Notes: generated by a model not told the origin, from the letters alone. Positions 9,033-18,249 are shown, numbered from the stretch's first letter. The stretch: DNA of 64,000 nt from Streptomyces caniscabiei (GCF_014930365.1 NZ_JABXWI010000011.1:1-64000), one strand, 5' to 3'. Numbers and translations are program-made.

Positions 9033-9479
9033 TTGGCACGGAGTCGCACACCTGTGGTCGCGGGCTGGTTCACCGGGGAGGGCGAGGATTTTCGGCTGCT
9101 CGGCACGCGCTGTTCGGCGTGCGCCTCGGTGTTCTTCCCGCGGGCGGACGTCTTCTGCCGCAATCCGGGCTGTCCGGGCGGTGAGCTGCGCGAGGTCCCG
9201 CTGTCGCGCCGGGGCCGGGTGTGGTCGTACACGGACGGCCGGTACCGGCCTCCGTCACCCTACGTGTCCGATCCGGAACTTCCGTGGGAGCCGTACGCGT
9301 TGATCGCTGTGGAACTGGCCGAAGAGCGCCTCGTGGTGCTGGGACAGGCGGTTCCCGGCGTCACCGTCGCCGATATGGCGGTGGGCATGGAGGTGGAGGT
9401 CGTCCCCGGCGTTCTGAACGAGGACGCGGAGACGGTCTGGACGACCTGGCAGTGGCGGCCGACGGGGGTGAGGGCATGA
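9033..9479 (+). CDS. DUF35 (zinc ribbon plus OB-fold) acyl-CoA-associated protein
   Basis: This 148-aa protein has a four-cysteine zinc ribbon (CSAC then CRNPGC) followed by an OB-fold ending in VWTTWQWRP. This is the DUF35 family that partners thiolase-like proteins and acyl-CoA hydratases, as ChsH2 does with Ltp2 in steroid side-chain cleavage. The start is a TTG at 9033 with a GGGGAGGGG site just upstream. No ATG fits. Its stop codon overlaps the ATG of the thiolase-like gene, so the two are translationally coupled and probably form a complex. Confidence 0.88.
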   Translation: MARSRTPVVAGWFTGEGEDFRLLGTRCSACASVFFPRADVFCRNPGCPGGELREVPLSRRGRVWSYTDGRYRPPSPYVSDPELPWEPYALIAVELAEERLVVLGQAVPGVTVADMAVGMEVEVVPGVLNEDAETVWTTWQWRPTGVRA

Positions 9480-10666
9480 CGGGCGAGGTGGCGGTGCTGG
9501 GCGCGGGCATGCACCCGTGGGGCAAGTGGGGCAGGAGTTTCGTCGAGTACGGCACGGTGGCCGCGCGGGCGGCACTGGCCGACGCGGGGCTCGACTGGCG
9601 GGAAGTCGGCTCGATCGTCGGAGCGGACACCGTCCGAGGCGGTTATCCGGGCTATGTGGCGGGGGCGACCTTCGCGAAGGCGCTGGGCTGGCAGGGCGCC
9701 CGGGTCACGAGCGTGTACGCGGCCTGCGCGTCCGGGGCGCAGGCGGTCGGCACCGCCCGGGCCCAGATCCTCGCCGGTCTGGCGGACGTGGTGCTGGTGG
9801 TGGGTGCGGACTCGGCTCCGAAGGGGTTCTTCCGCCCGGCGGGCGGGGAGCGGGCGGACGATCCGGACTGGCTCCGGTTCCGGATCCTCGGGGCCACCAA
9901 TCCGACGTACTTCGGGCTGTACGCGCGACGGCGGATGGCCGTGCACGGGGACACCCCGGAGGACTTCGCGCGGGTCAAGGTGAAGAACTCCGCGATGGGG
10001 GCGCTCAATCCGTACGCGCGCTATCGCAAGCGGGTCACCGCCGAGGAGGTCGCGGCCTCGGCCGTCGTCGCCGATCCGCTGCGGCTGCTGGACATCTGCG
10101 CGACCTCGGACGGGGGTGCGGCGCTCGTGCTGTCCAGCATGGAGTTCGCGCGGCGGCACGGGGTGGCCGAGCCGGTGCGGATACGGGCGGTGTCCACGGT
10201 GACGCCCCGCTATCCCAACACGGTGCTGGACCTGCCGGACATCGCGACGGACTCGGCTGTCGCGGTGGCGCCGCCGGACGAGACGTTCCGGGCGTCGATC
10301 GCGCGGGCGGCGTACGAGGAGGCGGGGGTCGGGCCGGAGGACCTCTCGTTCGCCGAAGTCTACGACCTGTCCACGGCGCTGGAATTGCAGTGGTACGAGG
10401 ATCTGGGGCTGTGCGGTGCGGGCGAGGCCGCGAAGCTGCTGCGGGACGGCGTGACGGCGCCTGGAGGCCGGACACCGGTGAACTCCAGCGGAGGGCTGGC
10501 CTCCTTCGGGGAGGCGGTTCCGGCGCAGGCGATCGCCCAGGTGTGCGAGCTGGTCCGGCAGTTGCGGGGTGAGGCGACGGACCGCCAGGTCGAGGGGGCG
10601 CGGGTGGGGGTCAGCGCGAATCAGGGGCTGTTCGGGCACGGGTCCGCGGTGATCGCGGTGCGGTGA
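9476..10666 (+). CDS. Thiolase-superfamily lipid-transfer-type protein (Ltp/SCP2 thiolase-like)
   Basis: This 396-aa thiolase-fold protein has Cys84 in the AACASGAQAVGTA loop, the position of the thiolase nucleophile. The C-terminal block reads SANQGLFGHGSAV. Classical thiolases carry a second catalytic Cys near here and this one does not, as in the Ltp/SCP-x thiolase branch, which includes aldol-lyases. Together with the coupled DUF35 gene this suggests an acyl-CoA carbon-carbon cleaving or condensing enzyme. No beta-oxidation, steroid or hydratase genes flank the pair, so the substrate cannot be inferred. ATG 9476 overlaps the preceding stop codon (ATGA). Confidence 0.88.
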   Translation: MTGEVAVLGAGMHPWGKWGRSFVEYGTVAARAALADAGLDWREVGSIVGADTVRGGYPGYVAGATFAKALGWQGARVTSVYAACASGAQAVGTARAQILAGLADVVLVVGADSAPKGFFRPAGGERADDPDWLRFRILGATNPTYFGLYARRRMAVHGDTPEDFARVKVKNSAMGALNPYARYRKRVTAEEVAASAVVADPLRLLDICATSDGGAALVLSSMEFARRHGVAEPVRIRAVSTVTPRYPNTVLDLPDIATDSAVAVAPPDETFRASIARAAYEEAGVGPEDLSFAEVYDLSTALELQWYEDLGLCGAGEAAKLLRDGVTAPGGRTPVNSSGGLASFGEAVPAQAIAQVCELVRQLRGEATDRQVEGARVGVSANQGLFGHGSAVIAVR

Positions 10667-11045
10667 CCGAGGGGTGGTACCGCGGGTGCGGAGACCGTGC
10701 TGCGGTGGCCGGGCTTGCCTGATCCGCATCGGCTCGGGATGCGTCGGGCGGGCGGCTCCGGGAAGCGCCCGGTCGGCGCTCGCCGGGCCGGCCGGGCCGT
10801 TCGCGCCGACGTGTGCGCCCGGTAGGCGCCTTCAACCGTTGTTGTGCGGATTCTTGACGCCCCCTTGGTGCCGGTGAACACTTCCGGTGTCGGTCGGCAT
10901 CGCCGGATTCGGGCGTCTTTGTGCACCGCGCCGCTCGGGCTCCCCGCCTGCAACGGGCCATCCCCCACGGGCGATGCGGCCGCGACGGCACGCTCGTCAC
11001 GGAGGTCCGGGGCCGATCGCTCCGGGCCGGGGCCAAGGAGCCGCC
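10667..11045. other. Intergenic region upstream of glpF
   Basis: This 379-bp stretch has no convincing gene. A TTGACG hexamer at 10854-10859 is a possible -35 element for glpFK, but the -10 region about 17 bp on is weak. An AAGGAG ribosome site for glpF ends at 11040. No gylR-like regulator is present here. Confidence 0.5.
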
Positions 11046-11831
11046 ATGAGCAACGGAGACATATTCGTCGGTGAGGTCATCGGTACGGCGATCCTGATTC
11101 TCTTCGGCGCCGGCGTGTGCGCCGCCGTCACTCTCAGGTTCTCGAAGGCGAGGGCCTCGGGCTGGATCGTCATCGCGTTCGGCTGGGGCTTCGCCGTACT
11201 GGCGGGCGCCTACACCGCCGCTCCCCTGTCGGGTGGGCACCTCAACCCGGCGGTGACCCTCGGGATCGCGGTCGACACGGGGGTCTGGGACAAGGTCTGG
11301 GTGTATCTGCTCGGCCAGCTGGTCGGGGCGATGCTCGGCGCCGTTCTCGCCTATCTCGTCTATCTCGCGCAGTTCCAGGCGAACGTCCGCAAGGAGGGCA
11401 CCACGGAGGGCACGGCGGACGAACCGACACCGACCCTCGGGATCTTCTCCACCATCCCGGAGGTCCGGAACCCGGTCGCCAACCTGATCACGGAGATCAT
11501 CGCGACCGTGGCCCTGGTCCTGCCGATCCTCGCCTTCGGCCGGAACACGGGCATCGGCATCGGCCAGATCCCCGGCGAGGAGGCCGGGATCTACGGCTCC
11601 GGCATCTCGGTGCTGCTGGTGTCGTTCCTGGTCGTCGGTATCGGCCTCTCCCTGGGCGGGCCCACCGGGTACGCCATCAACCCGGCCCGCGACCTCGGCC
11701 CGCGCATCGTGCACACCTTCCTGCCGATCCCCAACAAGGGCACCTCGGACTGGGGTTACGCCTGGATCCCGGTCGTCGGCCCCCTGGTCGGCGGGGTCCT
11801 CGCCGGCCTCGTCTACAACGCAGCCTTCTGA
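11046..11831 (+). CDS. glpF: Glycerol uptake facilitator (aquaglyceroporin)
   Basis: This 261-aa membrane channel of the MIP family passes glycerol down its gradient. It has six membrane helices and two re-entrant loops with the paired motifs NPAVT and NPARD. The Asp after the second NPA is the mark of glycerol-conducting members. The ATG at 11046 follows AAGGAG. Glycerol kinase follows 63 bp downstream and traps the substrate, so the two form an uptake operon. The glpD dehydrogenase and the GylR regulator that complete the gyl operon of S. coelicolor are absent, so this may be a second glycerol locus. Confidence 0.95.
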   Translation: MSNGDIFVGEVIGTAILILFGAGVCAAVTLRFSKARASGWIVIAFGWGFAVLAGAYTAAPLSGGHLNPAVTLGIAVDTGVWDKVWVYLLGQLVGAMLGAVLAYLVYLAQFQANVRKEGTTEGTADEPTPTLGIFSTIPEVRNPVANLITEIIATVALVLPILAFGRNTGIGIGQIPGEEAGIYGSGISVLLVSFLVVGIGLSLGGPTGYAINPARDLGPRIVHTFLPIPNKGTSDWGYAWIPVVGPLVGGVLAGLVYNAAF

Positions 11832-11894
11832 CCCACCGCCGTAGGACGTGAACCGCCGTAAGACGCGAATCGACGCAAGACGTGAGGGGATGTC

Positions 11895-13415
11895 ATGCCG
11901 GACAACGCCCAGAAGTACGTCGCCGCCATCGATCAGGGCACCACTTCGAGCCGTTGCATCATCTTCGACCAGGGCGGCGCCATCGTCGCCGTCGACCAGC
12001 GGGAGCACCGTCAGATCTTCCCCAAGCCGGGATGGGTGGAGCACGACGCCACGGAGATCTGGTCGAAGGTGCAGGCGGTCGTCGCCGGGGCCATCGCGAA
12101 GGCGGGCCTGCGGGCGGAGCAGATCAGCGCGCTCGGCATCACCAACCAGCGGGAGACGACGGTCCTGTGGGACAGGGCCACGGGCAAACCCGTGCACAAC
12201 GCGATCGTCTGGCAGGACACCCGTACCTCGGCGCTGTGCAACGAACTCGGCGGCACGGACGGGCAGGACCGGTTCCGTGAGCAGACCGGTCTGCCCCTGG
12301 CCAGCTACTTCTCCGGGCCGAAGGCCGCCTGGCTGCTCGACAACGTGCCGGGGCTGCGAGCGCGCGCCGAGCGCGGCGAGATCGCGTTCGGCACGATCGA
12401 CTCCTGGCTGATCTGGAACCTGACCGGCGGCACGGACGGCGGCCGGCACGTCACCGACGTCACCAACGCCGGGCGCACCATGCTGATGAACCTGGAGACC
12501 CTCCAGTGGGACGCCTCGATCCTCTCGGCGATGAACGTGCCGGAGGCGGTCCTGCCGGAGATCCGGTCCTCCGCCGAGGTGTACGGCACCGCCGTGGGCC
12601 CCCTCGCCGGTGTTCCCGTCGCCTCGGCGCTCGGCGACCAGCAGGCGGCGGTGTTCGGGCAGGCCTGCTACGACGTGGGCACCGCGAAGAACACCTACGG
12701 CACCGGGAGCTTCCTGCTGCTCAACACCGGGAACCGGCCCGTGCCGTCGAAGAACGGGCTGCTCACCACCATGGGCTACAAGATCGGCGACGAGGCGCCG
12801 GTGTACTGCCTGGAGGGGTCGATCGCGATCACGGGCGCCCTGGTGCAGTGGTTCCGCGACCAGCTCGGCATCATTCGCGACGCCGACGAGATCGAGCCGC
12901 TGGCGGCGAGCGTCGACGACAACGGCGGGGCGTACATCGTGCCCGCGTTCTCGGGCCTGTTCGCCCCCTACTGGCGCTCGGACGCCCGCGGTGTCGTGAC
13001 GGGGCTGACGAGGTACGTCACCAAGGCGCACCTCGCGCGCGCGGTGCTGGAGGCGACGAGCTGGCAGACGCGGGAGGTGGTGGACGCCATGTTCCAGGAC
13101 TCGGGCGTGACCATCACGACGCTCAAGGTCGACGGCGGCATGACCAAGAACAACCTGCTGATGCAGCACCAGGCGGACGTCCTGGGCGTGCCGGTGATCC
13201 GGCCGCGCGTCTCGGAGACGACGTGCCTGGGGGCCGCGTACGCCGCCGGTCTCGCGACCGGGGTGTGGAACGACCTGGACGAGCTGAAGTCGCACTGGCA
13301 GCGGGACGTCGAGTGGACGCCCACCATGGAGGCCTCCGTGCGGGACCGCGAGTACCACAACTGGCGCAAGGCGGTGGAGAAGAGCCTCGGCTGGCACGAG
13401 GACGACGCGAGCTGA
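11895..13415 (+). CDS. glpK: Glycerol kinase
   Basis: This 506-aa cytoplasmic FGGY-family kinase phosphorylates glycerol to glycerol-3-phosphate. The N-terminal phosphate motif is AAIDQGTTSSRCIIF, the glycerol-binding region includes NQRETTVLWD, and the FGGY signature region GLFAPYWRSDARGVVTGLT is intact. Length is normal. The ATG at 11895 has GAGGGGA upstream. It is co-transcribed with glpF and ends at a strong hairpin shared with the converging conservon. Confidence 0.96.
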   Translation: MPDNAQKYVAAIDQGTTSSRCIIFDQGGAIVAVDQREHRQIFPKPGWVEHDATEIWSKVQAVVAGAIAKAGLRAEQISALGITNQRETTVLWDRATGKPVHNAIVWQDTRTSALCNELGGTDGQDRFREQTGLPLASYFSGPKAAWLLDNVPGLRARAERGEIAFGTIDSWLIWNLTGGTDGGRHVTDVTNAGRTMLMNLETLQWDASILSAMNVPEAVLPEIRSSAEVYGTAVGPLAGVPVASALGDQQAAVFGQACYDVGTAKNTYGTGSFLLLNTGNRPVPSKNGLLTTMGYKIGDEAPVYCLEGSIAITGALVQWFRDQLGIIRDADEIEPLAASVDDNGGAYIVPAFSGLFAPYWRSDARGVVTGLTRYVTKAHLARAVLEATSWQTREVVDAMFQDSGVTITTLKVDGGMTKNNLLMQHQADVLGVPVIRPRVSETTCLGAAYAAGLATGVWNDLDELKSHWQRDVEWTPTMEASVRDREYHNWRKAVEKSLGWHEDDAS

Positions 13416-13503
13416 GGACGCGAGCCGACTGCGCGAGCAGGCGGCGGGACCCACGCGCGCGTACGGCGTCGGACGGGGCACCACGCGCGCGTGCCCATGA
13501 AGC

Positions 13504-13541
13504 CACGGCCCGTACCCCTGTCGGCGGGGGTACGGGCCGTG
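13504..13541. terminator. Bidirectional terminator between glpK and the conservon
   Basis: A perfect 15-bp GC-rich stem with an 8-nt loop lies just before the stop codon of the converging cvnD-like gene at 13544 and about 90 bp after the glpK stop. It can terminate transcripts from both sides. Confidence 0.8.
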
Positions 13542-13543
13542 CC

Positions 13544-14149
13544 TCACGTGGTGACGGCCTGGCGGTGCCCCGACGCGTGGGCCATCGCGTGCCGGACGAC
13601 GGCGACGAGGACGTCCTTGACGGAGTCCCGCTGCCGGGCGTCGCACAGGACGACCGGCATGTCGGGGTCGAGGTCGAGGGCCTGACGGACCGTCTCCGCG
13701 GGGTAACGCGCGGCCTCGTCGAAGCAGTTGACGCCGATCACGAACGGGATGGAACGCCGCTCGAAGTAGTCGACGGCGGCGAAGCAGTCCTCCAGGCGGC
13801 GGGTGTCGACGAGGACGACGGCCCCGAGGGCGCCGGAGGCGAGTTCGTCCCAGAGGAACCAGAAGCGGTCCTGGCCGGGGGTGCCGAACAGGTACAGGAC
13901 GAGGTCTTCGCGCAGGGTGATGCGGCCGAAGTCCATGGCGACGGTGGTGGTCGTCTTGTGCTCCACACCGCTGGTGTCGTCGACCGGGCGGCCGGCCTCG
14001 GTGAGCACCTCCTCGGTGCGCAGCGGCTTGATCTCGCTGACCGCGCCGACGCAGGTCGTCTTGCCCACACCGAAGCCACCGGCCACGAGGATCTTGAGCG
14101 TGACGGGCTCTACCGGGGGTGTGCCGCGCTCAGAGCGCCCGAGGATCAT
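13544..14149 (-). CDS. Conservon GTP/ATP-binding protein CvnD
   Basis: This 201-aa small GTPase-like protein is the last gene of a conservon. It has the P-loop GGFGVGKTT, the switch-II-like FGTPGQDR, and NCFDE where Ras-type proteins have NKxD. This is the typical CvnD pattern. Conservon proteins form a membrane-associated signalling complex resembling eukaryotic G-protein-coupled systems. The ATG at 14149 follows AGGAG and lies 58 bp after the CvnC stop codon, whereas many conservons overlap here. The N-terminus contains one copy of a 16-bp repeat that also ends the CvnC gene. Confidence 0.92.
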   Translation of the reverse strand: MILGRSERGTPPVEPVTLKILVAGGFGVGKTTCVGAVSEIKPLRTEEVLTEAGRPVDDTSGVEHKTTTTVAMDFGRITLREDLVLYLFGTPGQDRFWFLWDELASGALGAVVLVDTRRLEDCFAAVDYFERRSIPFVIGVNCFDEAARYPAETVRQALDLDPDMPVVLCDARQRDSVKDVLVAVVRHAMAHASGHRQAVTT

Positions 14150-14219
14150 CGGTCTTTCTCCTGCTGGATGGGTTGTCTGTCACGTGTTCGCTCCGCCTCC
14201 GTGGCGCTCAGAGCGCCCG
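14126..14219. repeat. 16-bp direct repeat flanking the CvnC-CvnD junction
   Basis: The sequence GCGCTCAGAGCGCCCG occurs at 14126-14141 (inside the CvnD start region) and again at 14204-14219 (the last codons of CvnC). Each copy is itself a near-perfect inverted repeat around a central A. It may be a leftover of a short duplication that separated genes which usually overlap. Confidence 0.6.
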
Positions 14220-14603
14220 GAGGCCGTTGATGACGTCGCGCAGGATGCTCTCGTCCACCAGCTCGGCAGGCGGTACGGGGCGGGTCACGTGGACGAGTTC
14301 CTCGTCCACGAGGTCTCCGACGAGGACGCGGACCACTCCGACGGGGAGGTCCAGGTCGGCGGCCAGTTCGGCCACCGACTGCGGGTTGTCGCGGCAGAGC
14401 TCGACGATACGGACGTGCTCAGGGGAGAGGGAGTGGTCCTCCTCCGGGTCGTCGACGTGCGGTTCCGTGACGACCACGGCGATCAGGTCGAGGCGGTGCT
14501 GGATCGCGTGATTGGTCCGGCCGCGTGTCATCGCGTACGGACGCACCACCGGTCCGGCCTCGTCGTCGAACCAGTGGCTTCTTCCCTGACCGTCTCCGCT
14601 CAT
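14208..14603 (-). CDS. Conservon DUF742 protein CvnC
   Basis: This 131-aa DUF742 protein has the winged-helix-like core (LVGDLVDEELVHVTRP) and the usual ending INGLRAL. Family members sit between the roadblock protein and the GTPase in every conservon and probably act as an adaptor. The ATG at 14603 lies 9 bp after the CvnB stop codon. Confidence 0.93.
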   Translation of the reverse strand: MSGDGQGRSHWFDDEAGPVVRPYAMTRGRTNHAIQHRLDLIAVVVTEPHVDDPEEDHSLSPEHVRIVELCRDNPQSVAELAADLDLPVGVVRVLVGDLVDEELVHVTRPVPPAELVDESILRDVINGLRAL

Positions 14604-14612
14604 GCCATCCCA

Positions 14613-15047
14613 CTACCCGCCCTGGGACAGATCGGTGCGCGGGGCCGATCCCAGGTGCACGCCGACCCGCTTGACCAGGAGGGTCATCTCGTAGGCCACC
14701 TGGCCGATGTCCGCGTCGGAGTCGGCGAGGACGGCGAGGCAGCTGCCGTCGCCGGCGGCCGTGACGAAGAGGAAGGCCTCGTCGAGCTCGACGACGGTCT
14801 GCCGGACGCTGCCCGCCTCGAAGTGGCGGCCGACGCCCTTGGCGAGGCTGTGGAATCCGGAGGAGACGGCGGCCAGGTGCTCGCTGTCCTCTCTGGTGAG
14901 GTCCTTGGAGACGCCCGTGGGCAGTCCGTCGCTGGAGAGCACGAGCGCTTTGCGGATGCTGGCGACACGCTCCACCAGGTCGTCCAGGAGCCAGTTCAGC
15001 TCCCCGGACGTGCCCGTCGCGGTCCTCTCGGCCTTCGGTGCGGTCAT
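14613..15047 (-). CDS. Conservon roadblock/LC7 protein CvnB
   Basis: This 144-aa roadblock/LC7-domain protein is of the type that regulates small GTPases. The typical core reads LNWLLDDLVERV, ALVLSSDGLP, and AFLFVTAAGDGSCLAVLA. Its ATG overlaps the CvnA stop codon (ATGA), showing translational coupling. By family analogy it links the membrane sensor to the CvnD GTPase. Confidence 0.94.
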   Translation of the reverse strand: MTAPKAERTATGTSGELNWLLDDLVERVASIRKALVLSSDGLPTGVSKDLTREDSEHLAAVSSGFHSLAKGVGRHFEAGSVRQTVVELDEAFLFVTAAGDGSCLAVLADSDADIGQVAYEMTLLVKRVGVHLGSAPRTDLSQGG

Positions 15048-17830
15048 CGACCGTCCCCCTTAGTCGTTCCTCGTGGTGCTGAGACGCCCTGGGCGCCGTC
15101 GCCCTCGTCGTTCTCCTCGCGGCCACGCTGCCAACCCCGTTGGAGCGAGGCCATACGGCTGCGTACCTCGTCGGCGTCGCGTTCGGTCGGGTCCTGGTGC
15201 CGGTCGGGGCGGGACCTCTCACGTTCGGTACGCCGGTCGGGGCCGTCCTTCAACTGCGGTGCCAGACTGGCCTGTCGGACGCGACGGGGCAGCGGGCTCG
15301 CAGCTGATTCTGCCTGGTCGGTCGTCATGTCCGCGCGCGGGGTGGGCTCACCCGCGCCGTACGGCGAGGTCGTCGGGGCCGGGCCGCCCGGCGGGGTCGT
15401 ACGGCGGCGCTGGGGCAGCGCGGGGCCGTCGAACCCACCGGGGGGCAGGGCGGTGAGCGGCCGGGGGTCGGCGAAGCCCTCGGGGCCCGCCGTACCGTCC
15501 TGGCCGGGCTCGTCCTCCGGGTGCCTGGCCCTGCCGCCGGTCACCGAACGGCCGTGTGAGCTGACGAGATGCGGGGTCCGGCGCTGCGGCAGCGGCACGG
15601 GGCCGAGCGTCGGGTCGGGGTCGGTGAGCGGTGCCTGCCGTCCCTCGCCGTCACGCACCGGCTGCCGCTGTTCGTCGGTGACGCCGGAGAGGGAGCGGCG
15701 GGGCCGGAACAGCCCGCCCTGTTCGGCCTCCTCGTCGCCGAGGGCGCCCGGGAAGCCGCCCAGGGGCTCCAGGTCGACCGGTGCCTCCAGTTCGACCGGC
15801 CCGTCCAGGATGCCCGCGGTGAGCCCGGGCAGGCGGACCGGCACCTGGGAGAGCGCCGCGTTGCGCTCCTCCTCCAGCTCGGCCTCGCGGGTGGGGTGGG
15901 CGCGGTCGAGTCGGAAGCCGATGCCGTTGGTGTCGGGGACGTCGTCGGTGAGCAGGGCGTCGGGGATGAACACCACGGCCGTGGTGCCGCCGTACGGCGA
16001 GGGCTGGAGGGAGACCCGGACCTTCTGCCGCTGGGCGAGCCGGCTGACGACGAAGAGACCGAGCCGGTCGGTGTCGGAGAGTTCGAAGTCGGGGGTCTCG
16101 GCGAGCTTGAGGTTGGCGTCCAGGAGCGCCTCGGCCGACATGCCGAGGCCCCGGTCGTGGATCTCCAGGGTGAAGCCGTTGGCGACCCGCTCCCCGTGCA
16201 CCTGGACCGCGGTGTGCGGGGGCGAGAACACCGTGGCGTTCTCCAGGAGTTCGGCCGCCAGGTGGGTGAGGTCGGCGACCGCGGGGCCGGTCACGGCGAC
16301 CCGGGGCAGCCTGCGGACCTCGATGCGCTCGTAGTCCTCGACCTCGGCGACGGCCGCGCGGACGACGTCCATGAGCTGGATGGGCTTGCGCCACTGCCGG
16401 GAGGGGGCGGCGCCCGAGAGGATGACCAGGCCCTCCGCGTGGCGGCGCATACGGGTCGTCAGGTGGTCCAGACGGAACAGGTCGGCGAGTTCGTCGGTGT
16501 CCTCGGTCCGGCGTTCCATGGTGTCGAGGAGGGTGAGCTGCTTGTGCAGCAGGACCTGGCTGCGGCGGGCGAGGTTGACGAAGACCTCGGAGATGCCGCT
16601 GCGGAGTTCGGACTGCTTGACGGCCGCCTCGACGGCCGCCCGCTGGAGGGTGTTGAGGGCCTGGCTGACCTCGCCGATCTCGTTCTTGTCGTACTCCAGG
16701 TGCGGCACCTCGGTCTCCACGTCGACCTGTTCGCCCGCGGCGAGCCGGCGCATCACGCTGGGCAGCCGCACCCCGGCGGTCTCGTGGGCCTCCTGGCGGA
16801 GCCGGCGCAGGTCGCGGATGAGGACGCGGCCGATGCGGACGGACATGAAGAGCGAGACGAGCAGGGCGAAGAGGCCGAGGACACCGGCGACGGCGGCCTT
16901 CAGGATGACGCTGGTGACCAGCGGGCGCACCCGGTCCTGGTAGTGGTCGCCCGACTCGATGCTGAGGTCGCGGAGGTCGGCGAGCACGGGCTCGACCGCG
17001 GTGTCCCAGCTCTTCGCGGTGAACTTGGTGGGCCGGCCGGGGTCGGAGGCGATGACGGCCTGTTCGACCGACCGCAGGGGCGCGGTGCTGGCGCCCTTCC
17101 AGTAGTCGGCGAAGCGGTCGCGGTCGGCGGTGGGCAGCTGCGGCAGGCTGATGTCGTACATCAGGGTGCGCTGGGCGACGAGGTCGGAGAAGTCGCGGAT
17201 CTCGTCCTGGGTGATGCGGTTCGCGACGAGCACCGAGCTGAGCAGGGCGTCCTCGCGGGAGAGCAGTTCGCGGGCGCGGCCGACGTTGACGAGGGCGCGG
17301 CCCTGCTTGTCCATCTCCACGCTGTCGAGCGCGGGCAGGTTGGACAGCAGGGTGAAGCAGGGGTCGACGAGTTCGTTGTAGTGGCCGAGGGCCTGGGCGA
17401 CGGTGACGGTGCCGCTCTCGACGGTCGTCCGCAGGGAGGGCAGGGTGTCGAGGGCGTCCAGGATCGTCGTCAGCCGCAGCGAGGTGGCCTCGCCCATCTC
17501 GTCCCGCAGGTCGCTGTCACCGGCGTGCCTGCGGAACTCCTTGACGGCCTTGTCCGTGGCGGTGCGGCTGCGGTCGAGTGCCGTGACCGCGTCGGAGGAA
17601 TCGGGGTCGGCCAGGTAGATGAGGGTCTGGCGGCGTTCCTGCTGGAGCACACGGACGGTGTCCTCGGTGGGGAAGCCGACCTCCTCGACGATGTCCGCCA
17701 CTCTGAAGAGATCGCTCGCCTCGCGGCCCGTCAGCACCGTGGCGAACGTCCAGACACCCGTCAGGGCCACCAAGGGCACGAGCAACAGCGCCACGATCTT
17801 CCGGCGGATCGATTTCCCGCGAAAGCGCAT
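15044..17830 (-). CDS. Conservon sensor histidine-kinase-like protein CvnA
   Basis: This 928-aa membrane sensor starts the conservon. An N-terminal helix (IVALLLVPLVALTGVWTF) is followed by a large extracytoplasmic nitrate/nitrite-sensor-like domain of about 270 residues, a second membrane segment (AAVAGVLGLFALLVSLFM) and a HAMP-like linker. A GHKL ATPase domain follows with the N-box ELLENATVFSPP and HDRGLGM. The last 280 residues are a disordered Pro/Arg-rich tail. A classical phospho-His motif is not evident, as is common in CvnA. The ATG at 17830 has GGGGGAGG upstream. Confidence 0.93.
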   Translation of the reverse strand: MRFRGKSIRRKIVALLLVPLVALTGVWTFATVLTGREASDLFRVADIVEEVGFPTEDTVRVLQQERRQTLIYLADPDSSDAVTALDRSRTATDKAVKEFRRHAGDSDLRDEMGEATSLRLTTILDALDTLPSLRTTVESGTVTVAQALGHYNELVDPCFTLLSNLPALDSVEMDKQGRALVNVGRARELLSREDALLSSVLVANRITQDEIRDFSDLVAQRTLMYDISLPQLPTADRDRFADYWKGASTAPLRSVEQAVIASDPGRPTKFTAKSWDTAVEPVLADLRDLSIESGDHYQDRVRPLVTSVILKAAVAGVLGLFALLVSLFMSVRIGRVLIRDLRRLRQEAHETAGVRLPSVMRRLAAGEQVDVETEVPHLEYDKNEIGEVSQALNTLQRAAVEAAVKQSELRSGISEVFVNLARRSQVLLHKQLTLLDTMERRTEDTDELADLFRLDHLTTRMRRHAEGLVILSGAAPSRQWRKPIQLMDVVRAAVAEVEDYERIEVRRLPRVAVTGPAVADLTHLAAELLENATVFSPPHTAVQVHGERVANGFTLEIHDRGLGMSAEALLDANLKLAETPDFELSDTDRLGLFVVSRLAQRQKVRVSLQPSPYGGTTAVVFIPDALLTDDVPDTNGIGFRLDRAHPTREAELEEERNAALSQVPVRLPGLTAGILDGPVELEAPVDLEPLGGFPGALGDEEAEQGGLFRPRRSLSGVTDEQRQPVRDGEGRQAPLTDPDPTLGPVPLPQRRTPHLVSSHGRSVTGGRARHPEDEPGQDGTAGPEGFADPRPLTALPPGGFDGPALPQRRRTTPPGGPAPTTSPYGAGEPTPRADMTTDQAESAASPLPRRVRQASLAPQLKDGPDRRTERERSRPDRHQDPTERDADEVRSRMASLQRGWQRGREENDEGDGAQGVSAPRGTTKGDGR

Positions 17831-18249
17831 GGCCTCCCCCAGCTCGACCCCCGCCAGGCCCGGGGGCACACATGTGCGTCAACAAACGGCGTGAGCCTAC
17901 TACCGACTCGCACGTATCTCGAAGAGCGGTCCGGGCACCCGTGGTACCAGCAGCGAACCGGACAGGGGGAGTTGTCCGTTCATTGGGGGAGATTGCCGCC
18001 CCCTGTCCGGCACTTGAACCAATGACATCCCGTCGGGGAAGTCTGCCGGTTGGCCGGATTTTTTCGTTCCGCGGGAATCTTCGGTGCACGTCGATCGTCT
18101 TTCTGTACGGGAATTGAGGGCGGAATGGGCCACAGGTCCCGCAGGCCGCTCCCAGGCGGCGTAAACCAGAGGAAGTCGGGCACCAGTGGGGGGCCGGGTC
18201 CACGGATCCGGATCTGTTGGTTCCACCGGCGGTGGGGAGTGACGAGTTG
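17831..18249. other. Divergent intergenic region between CvnA and the 18250 gene
   Basis: This 419-bp stretch has no gene and must carry divergent promoters. On the plus strand GGGAAT (18073-18078), an 18-bp spacer and GTC (18097-18099) resemble a sigma-R promoter with one mismatch in the -10 triplet. On the minus strand TAGGCT preceded at 18 bp by TTCGAG is a possible CvnA promoter. Neither call is strong. Confidence 0.4.

Noticed and set aside
15569..18025. Long plus-strand frame opposite CvnA
   Set aside because: Antisense shadow. The conservon order and CvnA motifs fix the minus strand as coding.
18073..18099. Sigma-R promoter upstream of the 18250 gene
   Set aside because: GGGAAT with an 18-bp spacer is present, but the -10 triplet is GTC, not GTT, and the position about 150 bp upstream gives no further support.
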